Assembly: GCF_019334315.1 (NCBI RefSeq) | Contig: NZ_JAHWGL010000037.1 | Span: 1 to 40,792, forward strand | Source of the DNA: Hymenobacter profundi | GTDB taxonomy: Bacteria > Bacteroidota > Bacteroidia > Cytophagales > Hymenobacteraceae | Direction of reading: 5' to 3' | DNA: 40,792 bases | Shown: in pieces, positions 7,225-15,525 of the stretch | Layout: each line of letters opens with the position of its first letter | How positions within the stretch are numbered: the first letter of the stretch is position 1 | Program-made: the position numbers and the translations under genes | Notes under the pieces: generated by a model | What the model saw: the letters and a program-made list of their open reading frames with translations, nothing else | Databases searched by the model: none | What the model was told of the DNA's origin: nothing

Positions 7225-8361
7225 TCAAGCTTGCCGAAGTAGCTCTGCCACGCGTAGCGATGTATCCACGAACACCATGCGCGGGTTGGCGTTGCGCTCA
7301 ATGTGATAGTGCGCGTCGTTTAGCTCGCGGGTGAGCGGGTCGGCATTGCGAGGCGTCACAAACTTGCTGAAGCCGGTTACAAATTGCTGCTCGCCGGCGG
7401 CTAGGTGAGGCACCAGTTGCGCATCGAGGCCGAAGAGCAGCACCTTACGCAGCACGCCCAGCGAGTAGTGCAGCAGTTCTTTTTGGTTTTCGCGGCCCAG
7501 CTTCTGAAACTCGTCGCTTTTGCCCAGCAGCTTGTCTACCTTATAGCCATAGCACTGCCGCATCCAGTCGATAAAAAACGTAAGGTAGTCGTGGTCTTGT
7601 CCTGAAGTAGTGGCTGCTGCCAAGGCCGCCCCCAGGTTGCCTTCAGCTAGCTGCGCTACCTGATGTGCCTTGGCCTCGGGCAGATGCCGTTGGTCGCGGA
7701 GGTGGGCGGTTAGCTCCGCCTCGGGCAAGGGGCGCACCACAATAGGCTGCACCCGACTAATGATGGTGGGTAGTAACTGCTCGGGCGCATTGCTGACCAA
7801 TAGAAACACGGTAGCGGGTGGTGGCTCTTCCAGCAGTTTCAGCACGGCGTTAGCAGCGGCGGGGTGCATTAGTTCGGGCAGCCAGACAACCACGGTTTTG
7901 TAGCGCGCCTCGAATGCCGTAAGCGACACCAGCCGCAGCAGTTGCAGGCTTTCTTCCTTGGAAATACTCCCTTGCTTGTTGTCGGCCCCAATGTGCTGCA
8001 TCCAGTCGTTGAGGCCCTGGTAGGGATTTTCGAGCACGAATTGGCGCCACTCGCCGGCAAACTTACTGCTTACCGCATCTTTCGGTACCGCCTTGGTGGT
8101 CGTAACAGGTAGGATGAAGTTGAGGTCGGGGTGAATCAGTTTGTCGATTTTCTGACAGCTGGCACAGTGCCCGCACGAATCGGTATCCTGTGGCTCGCGA
8201 CCCTCGCAGTTAAGGTAGGCCGCATACGCCAGCGCCAACGCCAGCGCCGCCGAACCCTCTGCCCCGCGAAATAGCTGCGCGTGCGCCACGTGCTGCCGCT
8301 GCACCGACTGCACCAGCACCCGCTTCACCTCCTCATTACCCGGAATATCCGCAAAACGCAT
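7225..8361 (-). CDS. holB: DNA polymerase III delta' subunit (clamp-loader ATPase-like)
   Basis: This 378-residue protein is the clamp-loader stator that helps open and load the beta clamp. The N-terminus 'MRFADIPGNEEVKRVL' is typical. Residues 52-69 carry four Cys (C52, C63, C66, C69 in 'SCGHCASC') that form the clamp-loader zinc module. The P-loop position reads 'FRGAEGSAALALA' and lacks the Walker A GKT, which is expected for delta' and argues against gamma/tau. 'LLEEPPPATVFLLVSNA' is the conserved sensor-1 region. The C-terminal helical domain is present. The start ATG at 8361 follows a purine-rich AAGGAAG sequence. It stands alone between glmU-like and hemC genes. Confidence 0.92.
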   Translation of the reverse strand: MRFADIPGNEEVKRVLVQSVQRQHVAHAQLFRGAEGSAALALALAYAAYLNCEGREPQDTDSCGHCASCQKIDKLIHPDLNFILPVTTTKAVPKDAVSSKFAGEWRQFVLENPYQGLNDWMQHIGADNKQGSISKEESLQLLRLVSLTAFEARYKTVVVWLPELMHPAAANAVLKLLEEPPPATVFLLVSNAPEQLLPTIISRVQPIVVRPLPEAELTAHLRDQRHLPEAKAHQVAQLAEGNLGAALAAATTSGQDHDYLTFFIDWMRQCYGYKVDKLLGKSDEFQKLGRENQKELLHYSLGVLRKVLLFGLDAQLVPHLAAGEQQFVTGFSKFVTPRNADPLTRELNDAHYHIERNANPRMVFVDTSLRVAELLRQA

Positions 8362-8434
8362 ACAGTTGACTTCCTTCTACTTGCGTGGCTAGCGCAAACT
8401 ATTTAGCGCTAGCCGGCACGTACCGATCAAATAT

Positions 8435-9670
8435 TTACTCTATTACTATTGGCGCGGTGCTATTGCCTGCTGCTCGTTCCCACACGCGGTCCTTGGCCGT
8501 GGCTTCGTACACATAGGCCATGATGTCTTGCTCCGGTTGGTCGTAGGGCAGATTGCGGCGGCTCATCACCCGCTCGGCTACTTCGCCAGCTTTGGGTAAG
8601 CGGAAGGTTTCGAAGCCCGACGAGCCACCCCAGCTAAACGATGGCACAAAGTTGCGCGGGAAACCTGCCCCAAAAATATTGGCCCCTACCCCTACCACGG
8701 TACCGGTATTAAACATCGTGTTGATGGCGCACTTGCTATGGTCGCCCATCATCAGGCCACAAAATTGCAATCCGGTATTCACGAAACGCCCGGCGGCGTG
8801 GCTCCAGATCTTAACAGGGGCGTAGTTATTCTTGAGGTTCGACGTGTTGGTATCGGCGCCCAGGTTGCACCACTGACCTACCACCGAGTTGCCGAGGTAG
8901 CCTTCATGGCCTTTGTTGGAGTAGGCCATCAGAATGCTATTCGCCATTTCGCCGCCTACCCGGCAGTAGGGGCCTACCGTATTGTCGCCGCGCAGCTTGG
9001 CGCCCACGTTGACATGTGCCGCTTCACAAACGGCCAACGGACCTTTCAGAACGGCGCCTTCATGCACCTGTACGTCTTTGCCCAGGTAGATGGGGCCGTC
9101 CTCGGCGTTGAGGATGGCCGCCCGAATTTTCACGCCCTCCTCTATAAAGATATTCTCTGCGCCGTACACAATGGTATGCGCGTCATTCACGGGTTGCGAC
9201 TGGCGGCCTTTGGTCAACAGGGCAAAGTCTTGCCGGATCTGATCACCATTTTGTTGAAACAAGTGCCAGGGCTGGCTGATGATGGTAAGACTACCTTTTG
9301 CCTGCCGCACATCGCGGTAGCCATCCTGAATTAGCTCGGCCACTTTAGACGCATCCGGCAGGTAGGCCGCTACCAACAGCTCTTCACTCAGCAAGGCTTC
9401 GCCGGGCTGCAAGGCCTGTACTTGCTCTATCAGCTTTTCATCGGGGCACACGGCGCCGTTGATAACTAGTGCCGGCCCTTCGGTGGGACCAGCCGGGAAT
9501 TTTTCGCGCAAGTGGGGTTGCGTGAGGTAGTGTACCGGCTGTTGCAAGTGGTGCTGCCACTTCTCCGCAATGGTCAGGATGCCGCAGCGTAGGGCAGCTA
9601 CGGGCCGGGTGAACGTAAAGGGTAGTAGATTAGGCTGAATAGCCGGGTCGTCGAACAGTAGAATATGCAT
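8435..9670 (-). CDS. GlmU-like sugar nucleotidyltransferase / acyltransferase (Bacteroidota type)
   Basis: This 411-residue protein begins MHILLFDDPAIQPNLLPFTFTR in two stretches that match the Bacteroidota-specific family proposed to act as UDP-GlcNAc diphosphorylase/glucosamine-1-phosphate acetyltransferase (TIGR03991-like). 'FTRPVAALRCGILTIAEKW' is the N-terminal sugar-nucleotide region. It lacks the classic G-G-x-G-T-R loop of GlmU. From about residue 170 there are hexapeptide-type repeats ('IFIEEGVKIRAAIL', 'VHEGAVLKGPL', 'GAKLRGDNTVGPYC') expected to fold as a left-handed beta helix. The likely role is making UDP-GlcNAc for peptidoglycan and envelope sugars; this is known for the family and not tested here. 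A palindrome sits directly upstream of its ATG. Confidence 0.88.
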   Translation of the reverse strand: MHILLFDDPAIQPNLLPFTFTRPVAALRCGILTIAEKWQHHLQQPVHYLTQPHLREKFPAGPTEGPALVINGAVCPDEKLIEQVQALQPGEALLSEELLVAAYLPDASKVAELIQDGYRDVRQAKGSLTIISQPWHLFQQNGDQIRQDFALLTKGRQSQPVNDAHTIVYGAENIFIEEGVKIRAAILNAEDGPIYLGKDVQVHEGAVLKGPLAVCEAAHVNVGAKLRGDNTVGPYCRVGGEMANSILMAYSNKGHEGYLGNSVVGQWCNLGADTNTSNLKNNYAPVKIWSHAAGRFVNTGLQFCGLMMGDHSKCAINTMFNTGTVVGVGANIFGAGFPRNFVPSFSWGGSSGFETFRLPKAGEVAERVMSRRNLPYDQPEQDIMAYVYEATAKDRVWERAAGNSTAPIVIE

Positions 9671-9671
9671 A

Positions 9672-9689
9672 GCGGTAGAATTCTACCGC
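9672..9689. promoter_or_regulatory. Perfect 18-bp palindrome abutting the start of the GlmU-like gene
   Basis: GCGGTAGAATTCTACCGC is perfectly self-complementary. It ends 2 bases before the ATG at 9670 on the minus strand. Just upstream on that strand is TAGTTTCG, one mismatch from the -7 consensus TAnnTTTG. If that box is used, the palindrome is the whole leader and could be an operator or a start-blocking hairpin. Confidence 0.4.
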
Positions 9690-9744
9690 GAAACTACGGC
9701 TTTTGCCGGTGCGGGGCGCGTGGGCGTTCTACTGACTTCCCCGC

Positions 9745-9862
9745 CCGTCATGCTGAGCGCAACGGAGTGGAGCCGAAGCATCTCTACCGTGAGTAATTCC
9801 TTTATCACCTGTCGAAGCGTTAGAGATGCTTCGGCTCCACTCCGTTGCGCTCAGCATGACGG
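9745..9862. repeat. Long inverted repeat, 42-bp perfect arms (family A)
   Basis: The left arm 9745-9786 and right arm 9821-9862 are exact reverse complements over 42 bp, around a 34-bp centre. The arms begin CCGTCATGCTGAGCGCAACG. The element lies between convergently distant transcription units (glmU-like start and rpmE2 end) and shares the outer GTCAT-CTGAGC theme with the repeats at 11750 and 20766. Confidence 0.9.
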
Positions 9863-9893
9863 TCTTTTTTATTCTACCCTACCCCACAACAAA

Positions 9894-9923
9894 AAAGCTC
9901 CTTCCGCGAGCGGAAGGAGCTTT
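9894..9923. terminator. Intrinsic terminator after rpmE2
   Basis: A perfect 13-bp stem (9894-9906 with 9911-9923) has a CGAG loop. The A run on its left becomes the U tract for the minus-strand rpmE2 transcript. Confidence 0.85.
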
Positions 9924-9955
9924 CAGAAAAGCCGGCAGCCAAGGGCTGAGGGCCG

Positions 9956-10201
9956 TTATTTCTTCTGGTAGCGGTTGCGGAATTTCTCCACACGGCCGGC
10001 GGTGTCGATAAACACGTTTTTGCCGGTGTAGAAGGGGTGCGAGGCACTGCTCACTTCTACTTTGATAACGGGGTACGTCTTGCCGTCTTCCATCGTAATA
10101 GTCTCGCTCGAGTTCATCGTCGAACGGGTGATGAATTTGAAGTCGCTGGACGTGTCCTGGAATACCACTTCGCGGTACTCGGGGTGAATGTCTTTTTTCA
10201 T
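9956..10201 (-). CDS. rpmE2: 50S ribosomal protein L31, type B
   Basis: This 81-residue ribosomal protein has the L31 type B pattern '[19 protein letters not shown]' at the N-terminus and '[20 protein letters not shown]' near the C-terminus. It lacks the zinc-binding Cys-x-x-Cys of type A L31 and has about 10 extra residues, so it is the zinc-independent form. I chose the ATG at 10201; longer readings lack similarity. A good promoter lies about 55 bp upstream and a terminator follows the stop, so it is a single-gene transcript. Whether a type A copy exists elsewhere, as in zinc-regulated pairs, cannot be seen here. Confidence 0.96.
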   Translation of the reverse strand: MKKDIHPEYREVVFQDTSSDFKFITRSTMNSSETITMEDGKTYPVIKVEVSSASHPFYTGKNVFIDTAGRVEKFRNRYQKK

Positions 10202-10254
10202 GGTCGGGATGCCGTTAAAACCTTCTGGCCCTGCCGATTTTGCGGAAGGGATTG

Positions 10255-10285
10255 CAAAAGTACGTTTTCGGGCTGACATTCAAAA
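10255..10285 (-). promoter_or_regulatory. Promoter of rpmE2 (-33/-7, Bacteroidota type)
   Basis: On the minus strand TTTTG (10285-10281) is followed after 18 bp by TACTTTTG (10262-10255). This fits the TTG-N17-23-TAnnTTTG pattern of primary sigma promoters in this phylum. The predicted leader to the ATG is about 50 nt. Confidence 0.65.
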
Positions 10286-10343
10286 GCCTAGCCCGGTTTT
10301 TCTGCTGAATGGTTGGGTGGCTACGCTAGTTGTATTGCTGGAT

Positions 10344-10351
10344 TACCTTTG
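10344..10351 (+). promoter_or_regulatory. Candidate -7 box for rdgB
   Basis: TACCTTTG matches TAnnTTTG exactly and lies 91 bp before the rdgB ATG. No well-spaced TTG is visible upstream, so confidence is limited. Confidence 0.4.
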
Positions 10352-10442
10352 AATAAACTTTCTGTGCTTGCTTCCTCACGGTTCTGGCAGCATCATTCGT
10401 TGCCCGCCGAATCAACCATCAACCATTTCATTTCTTCAACCT

Positions 10443-11027
10443 ATGCGCCTTTGCTTTGCTTCTAACAATGCTCATAAACTCGATGAAATCCGGGCCATCC
10501 TACCCAGTTCCATTGAACTAGTGAGTCTGGCTGATATTGGTGGTCCCGACGACCTACCCGAAACCCAGGATACGCTGGCCGGCAACGCCCACCAGAAAGC
10601 GCAGTACGTGTGGGACCACTTCGGCGTGGCCTGCTTCGCCGACGATACCGGCTTGGAAATCGATGCGCTGAATGGGGCACCCGGCGTGTACTCGGCCCGC
10701 TATGCCGGGCCCCAGCGCCTCGCCGCCGACAACGTGGCCAAAGTATTAGACGAGCTGGCGGATGCTCCCTCCCGCACGGCCCAGTTTCGTACCGTCATTG
10801 CTCTTATCCTGTCCGATTCGGAGAAACATACCTTCAACGGGGTAGTAGAGGGGCTAATTACGACGGAGCCCCATGGGGACGCCGGTTTCGGCTACGACCC
10901 CATTTTTCAGCCCGTTGGCTTTCAGGAGACATTTGCCGAGATGCCCTTGGCGCAGAAAAACACACTCAGCCACCGTGCCCGCGCCGTGCAGCAGTTGGTT
11001 GCGTTTTTTGAATCCAGAGAAAAATAA
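10443..11027 (+). CDS. rdgB: XTP/dITP diphosphatase (non-canonical purine NTP pyrophosphatase)
   Basis: This Ham1/RdgB enzyme cleaves ITP, dITP and XTP to monophosphates and keeps deaminated purines out of DNA and RNA. The ATG at 10443 gives 194 residues, the normal size, beginning MRLCFASNNAHKLDEI with the 'SNN-x-x-K' substrate motif. 'ADDTGLEID' carries the metal-binding acidic residues. 'GFGYDPIF' and 'SHRARA' near the C-terminus are the base-recognition motifs. Upstream in-frame codons lack similarity. Udk follows in the same direction about 100 bp later, with its own promoter-like box. Confidence 0.96.
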   Translation: MRLCFASNNAHKLDEIRAILPSSIELVSLADIGGPDDLPETQDTLAGNAHQKAQYVWDHFGVACFADDTGLEIDALNGAPGVYSARYAGPQRLAADNVAKVLDELADAPSRTAQFRTVIALILSDSEKHTFNGVVEGLITTEPHGDAGFGYDPIFQPVGFQETFAEMPLAQKNTLSHRARAVQQLVAFFESREK

Positions 11028-11050
11028 ACCGTTTTCGGCCAAAATTTTGG

Positions 11051-11087
11051 TTTTGCCACTGCCAAACCTGCGAAGTGCTTACTTTTG
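11051..11087 (+). promoter_or_regulatory. Candidate promoter of udk
   Basis: TACTTTTG at 11080-11087 fits the -7 consensus. TTTTG at 11051-11055 could be the -33 box, although the 24-bp spacer is one base over the usual range. It places transcription start about 30 nt before the udk ATG, which supports that start. Confidence 0.5.
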
Positions 11088-11125
11088 CAGGGTTGGCCCC
11101 GCCGGTACGGGCCACTTTTCTACCC

Positions 11126-11746
11126 ATGCAACAACCTTTCATCGTCGGCATTACGGGGGGCAGCGCCTCGGGCAAAACCACTTTTTTGCGCCGCCTGCTG
11201 GCTTCGTTTCCCGAAGAAGAAATCTGCCTGATTTCGCAGGACAACTACTACCACCCGCGCGAAACCCAGCTGGTAGACGCGCAAGGCGTTACCAATTTCG
11301 ACCTGCCTACCTCCATTGACTCGGCCTCCTATGCCGCCGATGTGCTCAGCATCAGCCAGGGCAAGGAAGTGCGTCGGCCGGAGTACACCTTCAACAATCC
11401 CGATGCGCCGGTGCAGGAGCTGGTGTTTCGTCCGGCCCCGATTGTAGTGGTAGAGGGCATTTTCGTGTTTCACTTCGAGGAAGTGGCGCGCTTGCTCAAC
11501 CTGAAAGTGTTTATCGACGCCCAGGAGCACGTGAAAGTACTGCGCCGCATTGTGCGCGACCGGGACGAGCGGGGCTATGATCTGGAAGACGTGCTCTACC
11601 GCTACATCAACCACGTGGCCCCTACCTACGACAAGTTCATCAAGCCCTACCGCAACGACGCCGACATCATCATCCCCAACAACAGCCGCTTCGATATGGG
11701 CCTGGAAGTGCTGGTGTCTTTCCTGAAAGCAAAGGTGAAGGCGTAA
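11126..11746 (+). CDS. udk: Uridine kinase
   Basis: This enzyme phosphorylates uridine and cytidine in pyrimidine salvage. The ATG at 11126 gives 206 residues, beginning MQQPFIVGITGGSASGKTT with the Walker A P-loop at about residues 10-18. 'SQDNYYHPR' is the conserved nucleoside-binding segment. 'VVEGIFVFHFEEV' is the beta-strand and switch region, and 'RRIVRDRDERGYDLEDV' carries the lid arginines. Length is normal for bacterial Udk. The upstream in-frame extension from 11075 overlaps the promoter-like box and is not used. Immediately downstream is a very long inverted repeat that may also end the transcript. Confidence 0.95.
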   Translation: MQQPFIVGITGGSASGKTTFLRRLLASFPEEEICLISQDNYYHPRETQLVDAQGVTNFDLPTSIDSASYAADVLSISQGKEVRRPEYTFNNPDAPVQELVFRPAPIVVVEGIFVFHFEEVARLLNLKVFIDAQEHVKVLRRIVRDRDERGYDLEDVLYRYINHVAPTYDKFIKPYRNDADIIIPNNSRFDMGLEVLVSFLKAKVKA

Positions 11747-11749
11747 GAG

Positions 11750-11927
11750 GTGAAGTTGTGATTTTGTGAAGTTGTGAATGCAAAATGTCTGTCATCCTGA
11801 GCTTGCGAAGGACCTTCTCACGCGTGAACGAATGACGTACTAACGACTCGTTCACGCGTGAGAAGGTCCTTCGCAAGCTGGATGACAGACATTTTGCATT
11901 CACAACTTCACAAAATCACAACTTCAC
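11750..11927. repeat. Very long inverted repeat, about 80-bp arms (family B)
   Basis: The left arm 11750-11831 and right arm 11848-11927 are reverse complements, except for a 2-base indel, around a 16-bp centre. The inner part carries a CATCCTGAGCTTGCGAAGGA theme that recurs at 20766-20858. The outer part contains short direct repeats of GTGAAGTTGTGA. It fills almost the whole gap between udk and the small gene at 11975, overlapping neither. Confidence 0.9.
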
Positions 11928-11949
11928 TTCTCACAACTTCACCTTTTAG

Positions 11950-11957
11950 TATATTTG
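11950..11957 (+). promoter_or_regulatory. Candidate -7 box of the small exported protein gene
   Basis: TATATTTG matches TAnnTTTG exactly and lies 17 bp before the ATG at 11975. No -33 TTG is visible because the region is occupied by the inverted repeat. Confidence 0.45.
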
Positions 11958-11974
11958 TAGCCATTGCCCTACCT

Positions 11975-12346
11975 ATGTTTTTGCTGAGCACCCGGTTTTT
12001 ATCTCGTTTGCGGTTCGCCTTGCTCACAGCTACGGTGCTGTTTGTGCTGGGCCTGAACCACCAGACGGTGACGACCTTTCGGGTGGCGCCGGGCAAGACT
12101 ACGCGGGTAGGCGTGCGGCCCAAGGCGGCCGTCATCAAGCAAAAAGTAAATCTGGAGGCCGTGGGGCCGCTGGTGCTGCACGTGGCACCCGATGCCGATG
12201 CCTGGCTCCCCTTCCCTACCCCACAGCATTGGCTGCCGGCCGTGCGTCGGGCGTTGGCGGTGCCACGCCCCCTGGCGGGCATTTTGCCCAGCAGCATCTT
12301 TCGGGTGCGGCTGTTGGTAGCGGCGCTTTCGCCGCAGGCGCCCTAG
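11975..12346 (+). CDS. Small hypothetical membrane-anchored or exported protein
   Basis: This 123-residue protein is not recognised. Its N-terminus is basic, then hydrophobic (MFLLSTRFLSRLRFALLTAT and on to about residue 27), which fits a signal peptide or single anchor without a lipobox Cys. The remainder is Pro-, Ala- and Val-rich and basic, with no Cys and no recognised motif. The start is chosen because the -7 box at 11950-11957 lies just upstream and because the hydrophobic segment then begins directly at the start. Longer readings would translate the inverted repeat. Coding support is moderate: GC-rich third positions and a plausible signal sequence. SecDF follows 134 bp later. Confidence 0.6.
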   Translation: MFLLSTRFLSRLRFALLTATVLFVLGLNHQTVTTFRVAPGKTTRVGVRPKAAVIKQKVNLEAVGPLVLHVAPDADAWLPFPTPQHWLPAVRRALAVPRPLAGILPSSIFRVRLLVAALSPQAP

Positions 12347-12480
12347 AAAAAAATCGAAGTTTCGGGAATCAAAATAGTGCGGTTGTTTTTCTAGCAATTG
12401 ACTATCAGCGTTTTCGCCGCTGCACGCTTCCCGAAGATTGATTTTTAATTGCTTGTTGCCTTTCCAAAAAATCTTTTCTG

Positions 12481-15471
12481 ATGCGTAATAAAGGACTCAT
12501 CATTGGGCTGACCATCGTGGTATCGGCCCTGTGTATCTACTTTCTCACGTTCACGTTCATCTCGCGCCGGGTACAGTCCGACGCGGTGAGCTACGCCACC
12601 AAGAATGGCGTTGTGAACCAACAGGCCCGCCAGCGCTACCTCGACTCGGTGTGGCGTGCGCCTGTAACCAGCATTTTGGGTGTTGACTACACTTACCGCG
12701 ACGTACGCGCCTCGGAGCTGGGCCTGGGCCTCGACTTGAAGGGCGGTATGCACGTGACGCTGGAAGTGTCGCCGGTGGAGATTGTGCGCGCCATGAGCGG
12801 CAACTCCAAAGACCCTAAGTTCAACCAGGCGCTGGAGCAGGCGCAACAGGCGCAGAAGGCCAACCCTTCGGCACCGTTCACTACGCTGTTCCTGCAAGCC
12901 TACCGCAATGTAGCGCCCAACGACAACCTGGCGCGCATTTTCGCTAACACCACCAACAAGAGCCGCAAAATCGATATCAACTCGTCGGACGCCAAGGTGA
13001 TTGGTGCTATCGACACCGAGATTGAGGATGCCATCGACCGCTCGTTCAACATTCTGCGCACGCGTATCGACAAGTTCGGCACCAGCCAGCCCAACATTCA
13101 GCGCGTGAAGGGTACCGGCCGCATTCAGGTAGAGCTACCCGGCGTAGACAACCCCGACCGTGTGCGTAAGCTGCTGCAAGGCCAGGCTAAGCTGGAGTTC
13201 TGGGAAGTATGGCGTCAGGATGAGTTCGGCCCCTACCTCCAGCAACTCGACCAAGCTCTGGTAGCCAAGGAAACCGCTGAAAAAGCTGCTTCTCCTACTG
13301 CCGCTGCTACCACCACCACTGCTCCTGGCGATACGTCGTCGTTGGCTAGCCAGTTGGCTAAGAAAAACACCGCTACTGCCGCTGCCGATTCGGCTAAAGG
13401 CCCACAAGGCTCGGTGCTGGCCCGCTTGTTTACGATGCCCGGCCAGTTGGGTGCCAACATCCGCGACACGGCCCGTGTAAACCAGATGCTTCGCTCGCAG
13501 GAGGCCCGTGCTGCTCTCCCCCCCAACCTCACGTTCATGTGGAATGTGAAGCCGCAGGAGCTGGGCGGTCAGGAATACCTGAGCCTGGTGGCTGTACGTA
13601 AAGCTTCGGGTGCTACGGCTCCGCTGGAAGGCGACGTAGTAGCCGACGCCCGCGGCGACATTGACCCGCAGCGCGGCGGTGCTGAGGTGAGCATGAGCAT
13701 GACGCCCACCGGCGCTAAGAAATGGCAGAAGCTGACCAGCAACAACATAGGCCGTCAGGTAGCCATTGTACTCGACGACAACGTGTACTCCGACCCCGTG
13801 GTGCAAGCTGAAATTGCCGGCGGTAACACCAGCATTTCGGGCAACTTCACCATCGAGGAAGCCCAGGATTTGGCTAACGTACTGAAAGCCGGTAAGCTGC
13901 CCGCTCCTACCCGCATTGTGGAAGAAGCTGTAGTAGGTCCGTCGCTGGGTCAGGAAGCCATCAACCAGGGTCTGTACTCGTCGGTAGCTGGTCTGCTGAT
14001 TATCATGGGCTTCATGGCGCTGTACTATGGTCGCGCTGGCTTGGTAGCCGATGCCTCGCTGCTGTTCAACATCTTTCTGATCCTGGGTATTCTGGCTCAG
14101 TTCCAGTTTGCCCTTACGCTGCCCGGTATTGCCGGTTTGATTCTTGTATTCGCTTCGTCGATTGACGCCAACGTGCTGATTTTCGAGCGTATTCGGGAAG
14201 AACTCGACCATGGCCATTTGCTGAAGGATGCCATCAACGCGGGCTACTCACGCGCTTTCTCGGCCATCTTCGACTCCAACGTAACCACGCTCATCATCGC
14301 CCTCACGCTGTTTATCTTCGGTACGGGTCCGGTTCAGAACTTCGCCGTTACGCTGCTGATCGGTATTTTCACCTCGTTCCTGTCGGCCGTGTACGTGTCA
14401 CGCCTCATTATTGAGTGGCTGGTGAAAGGCAAAGAGACGAGCAAAATCACCTTCTCTACCTTCCTCTCGCGCAAGCTGTTCACCAACGTGAACTTCGATA
14501 TCGTGGGCAAGCGCAAAATCGCCTACGCTTTCTCGACGGTAGTAATCGTAGTAGGCTTCGTGCTGATGGCCATCCAAGGCGGCCCCAACCTGGGTGTAGA
14601 CTTCCGCGGTGGCCGCGCCTACGTGGTAGACTTCAACAAAGCCATGGACGCTTCTAAAGTGCACGATGCACTGGTGGCCGACTTTGGTGGCAGCGGCACG
14701 GAGGTGAAAACCTTCGGTACTCCCAACCGCCTGCGCATCACCACTGGCTACCTTGCCGATGATGAAAGCGTAACTGCCGACAAAAAGGTGGAAACCACCC
14801 TGTTGAATGGCTTGAAGAAGGATTTCAGCGGCGACGCACCCGTTATCAAATCTACTTCTAAGGTAGGTGCTACCATTGCCGACGACATTAAGAAGACCTC
14901 GGTGCTCAGCTTGGGCCTAACGCTGCTAGGCATCTTCGTGTACGTGTTGCTGCGCTTCTCGCGCTGGCAGTACTCGATGGCTGCGGTTATCGCCCTGTTC
15001 CACGATGCGCTGCTGGTTATTGCCTGCTACCCTATCGCTCGCCTGTTTGGTCTGAACTATGAGATGGACCAGATTTTCGTGGCGGCCGTGCTTACGGTGC
15101 TGGGCTTCTCGATGAACGATACGGTGGTAATCTTCGACCGTATCCGGGAATACTTGCGCGAAAACCCGCACCTCACGTTTGCCCAGGTTGCTAACCCAGC
15201 CTTGAACAGCACGTTCTCCCGCACCATGATTACCTCTACTACCGTATTCCTGGTAGTGCTGGTGCTCTACATCTTCGGGGGCGAAACGCTACGTTCGTTC
15301 TCATTTGCCATGCTGGTAGGCATTGTGTTCGGTACGTACTCGTCGCTGTTCATTGCTACCCCCATTATCCTCGACACCTACGGCCGCAAAGAGGCTCGCG
15401 AGCGGGGCACCGACATCTCCACGCACATTGGCGATACAGGCGCACCCAAGCTGTCGACCTCCAACGTATGA
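12481..15471 (+). CDS. secDF: Protein translocase SecDF, fused
   Basis: SecDF uses the proton gradient to pull preproteins out of the SecYEG channel. Here both subunits are one 996-residue chain, as is usual in Bacteroidota. A first transmembrane helix lies at about residues 5-27. The P1 domain follows, with 'LGLGLDLKGGMHVTLEV' near residues 81-97. The SecD helices carry the proton-relay signature 'ASSIDANVLIFERIREEL'. The SecF half starts near residue 665, with 'LGVDFRGGRAYVVDF' and the matching 'LGFSMNDTVVIFDRIRE'. A low-complexity Ala/Thr/Ser stretch at about residues 265-312 is inserted in the periplasmic region and probably forms a flexible linker. The gene stands alone and is closed by a strong terminator. 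Confidence 0.97.
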   Translation: MRNKGLIIGLTIVVSALCIYFLTFTFISRRVQSDAVSYATKNGVVNQQARQRYLDSVWRAPVTSILGVDYTYRDVRASELGLGLDLKGGMHVTLEVSPVEIVRAMSGNSKDPKFNQALEQAQQAQKANPSAPFTTLFLQAYRNVAPNDNLARIFANTTNKSRKIDINSSDAKVIGAIDTEIEDAIDRSFNILRTRIDKFGTSQPNIQRVKGTGRIQVELPGVDNPDRVRKLLQGQAKLEFWEVWRQDEFGPYLQQLDQALVAKETAEKAASPTAAATTTTAPGDTSSLASQLAKKNTATAAADSAKGPQGSVLARLFTMPGQLGANIRDTARVNQMLRSQEARAALPPNLTFMWNVKPQELGGQEYLSLVAVRKASGATAPLEGDVVADARGDIDPQRGGAEVSMSMTPTGAKKWQKLTSNNIGRQVAIVLDDNVYSDPVVQAEIAGGNTSISGNFTIEEAQDLANVLKAGKLPAPTRIVEEAVVGPSLGQEAINQGLYSSVAGLLIIMGFMALYYGRAGLVADASLLFNIFLILGILAQFQFALTLPGIAGLILVFASSIDANVLIFERIREELDHGHLLKDAINAGYSRAFSAIFDSNVTTLIIALTLFIFGTGPVQNFAVTLLIGIFTSFLSAVYVSRLIIEWLVKGKETSKITFSTFLSRKLFTNVNFDIVGKRKIAYAFSTVVIVVGFVLMAIQGGPNLGVDFRGGRAYVVDFNKAMDASKVHDALVADFGGSGTEVKTFGTPNRLRITTGYLADDESVTADKKVETTLLNGLKKDFSGDAPVIKSTSKVGATIADDIKKTSVLSLGLTLLGIFVYVLLRFSRWQYSMAAVIALFHDALLVIACYPIARLFGLNYEMDQIFVAAVLTVLGFSMNDTVVIFDRIREYLRENPHLTFAQVANPALNSTFSRTMITSTTVFLVVLVLYIFGGETLRSFSFAMLVGIVFGTYSSLFIATPIILDTYGRKEARERGTDISTHIGDTGAPKLSTSNV

Positions 15472-15525
15472 TCGCAGATTTTGCTGATTATCTGGATTTC
15501 GCTGAGTTGAAGAAACCTACTCGGT

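Noticed and set aside
8738..9334. Plus-strand frame of 198 codons inside the GlmU-like gene
   Set aside because: It is antisense to a gene with clear hexapeptide repeats and has no family features of its own.
13135..14217. Long minus-strand frame of 360 codons inside secDF
   Set aside because: It is antisense to a well-supported gene, has low-complexity His/Gln/Gly-rich composition and no recognisable domain. GC-rich codon use in secDF produces such open antisense frames.
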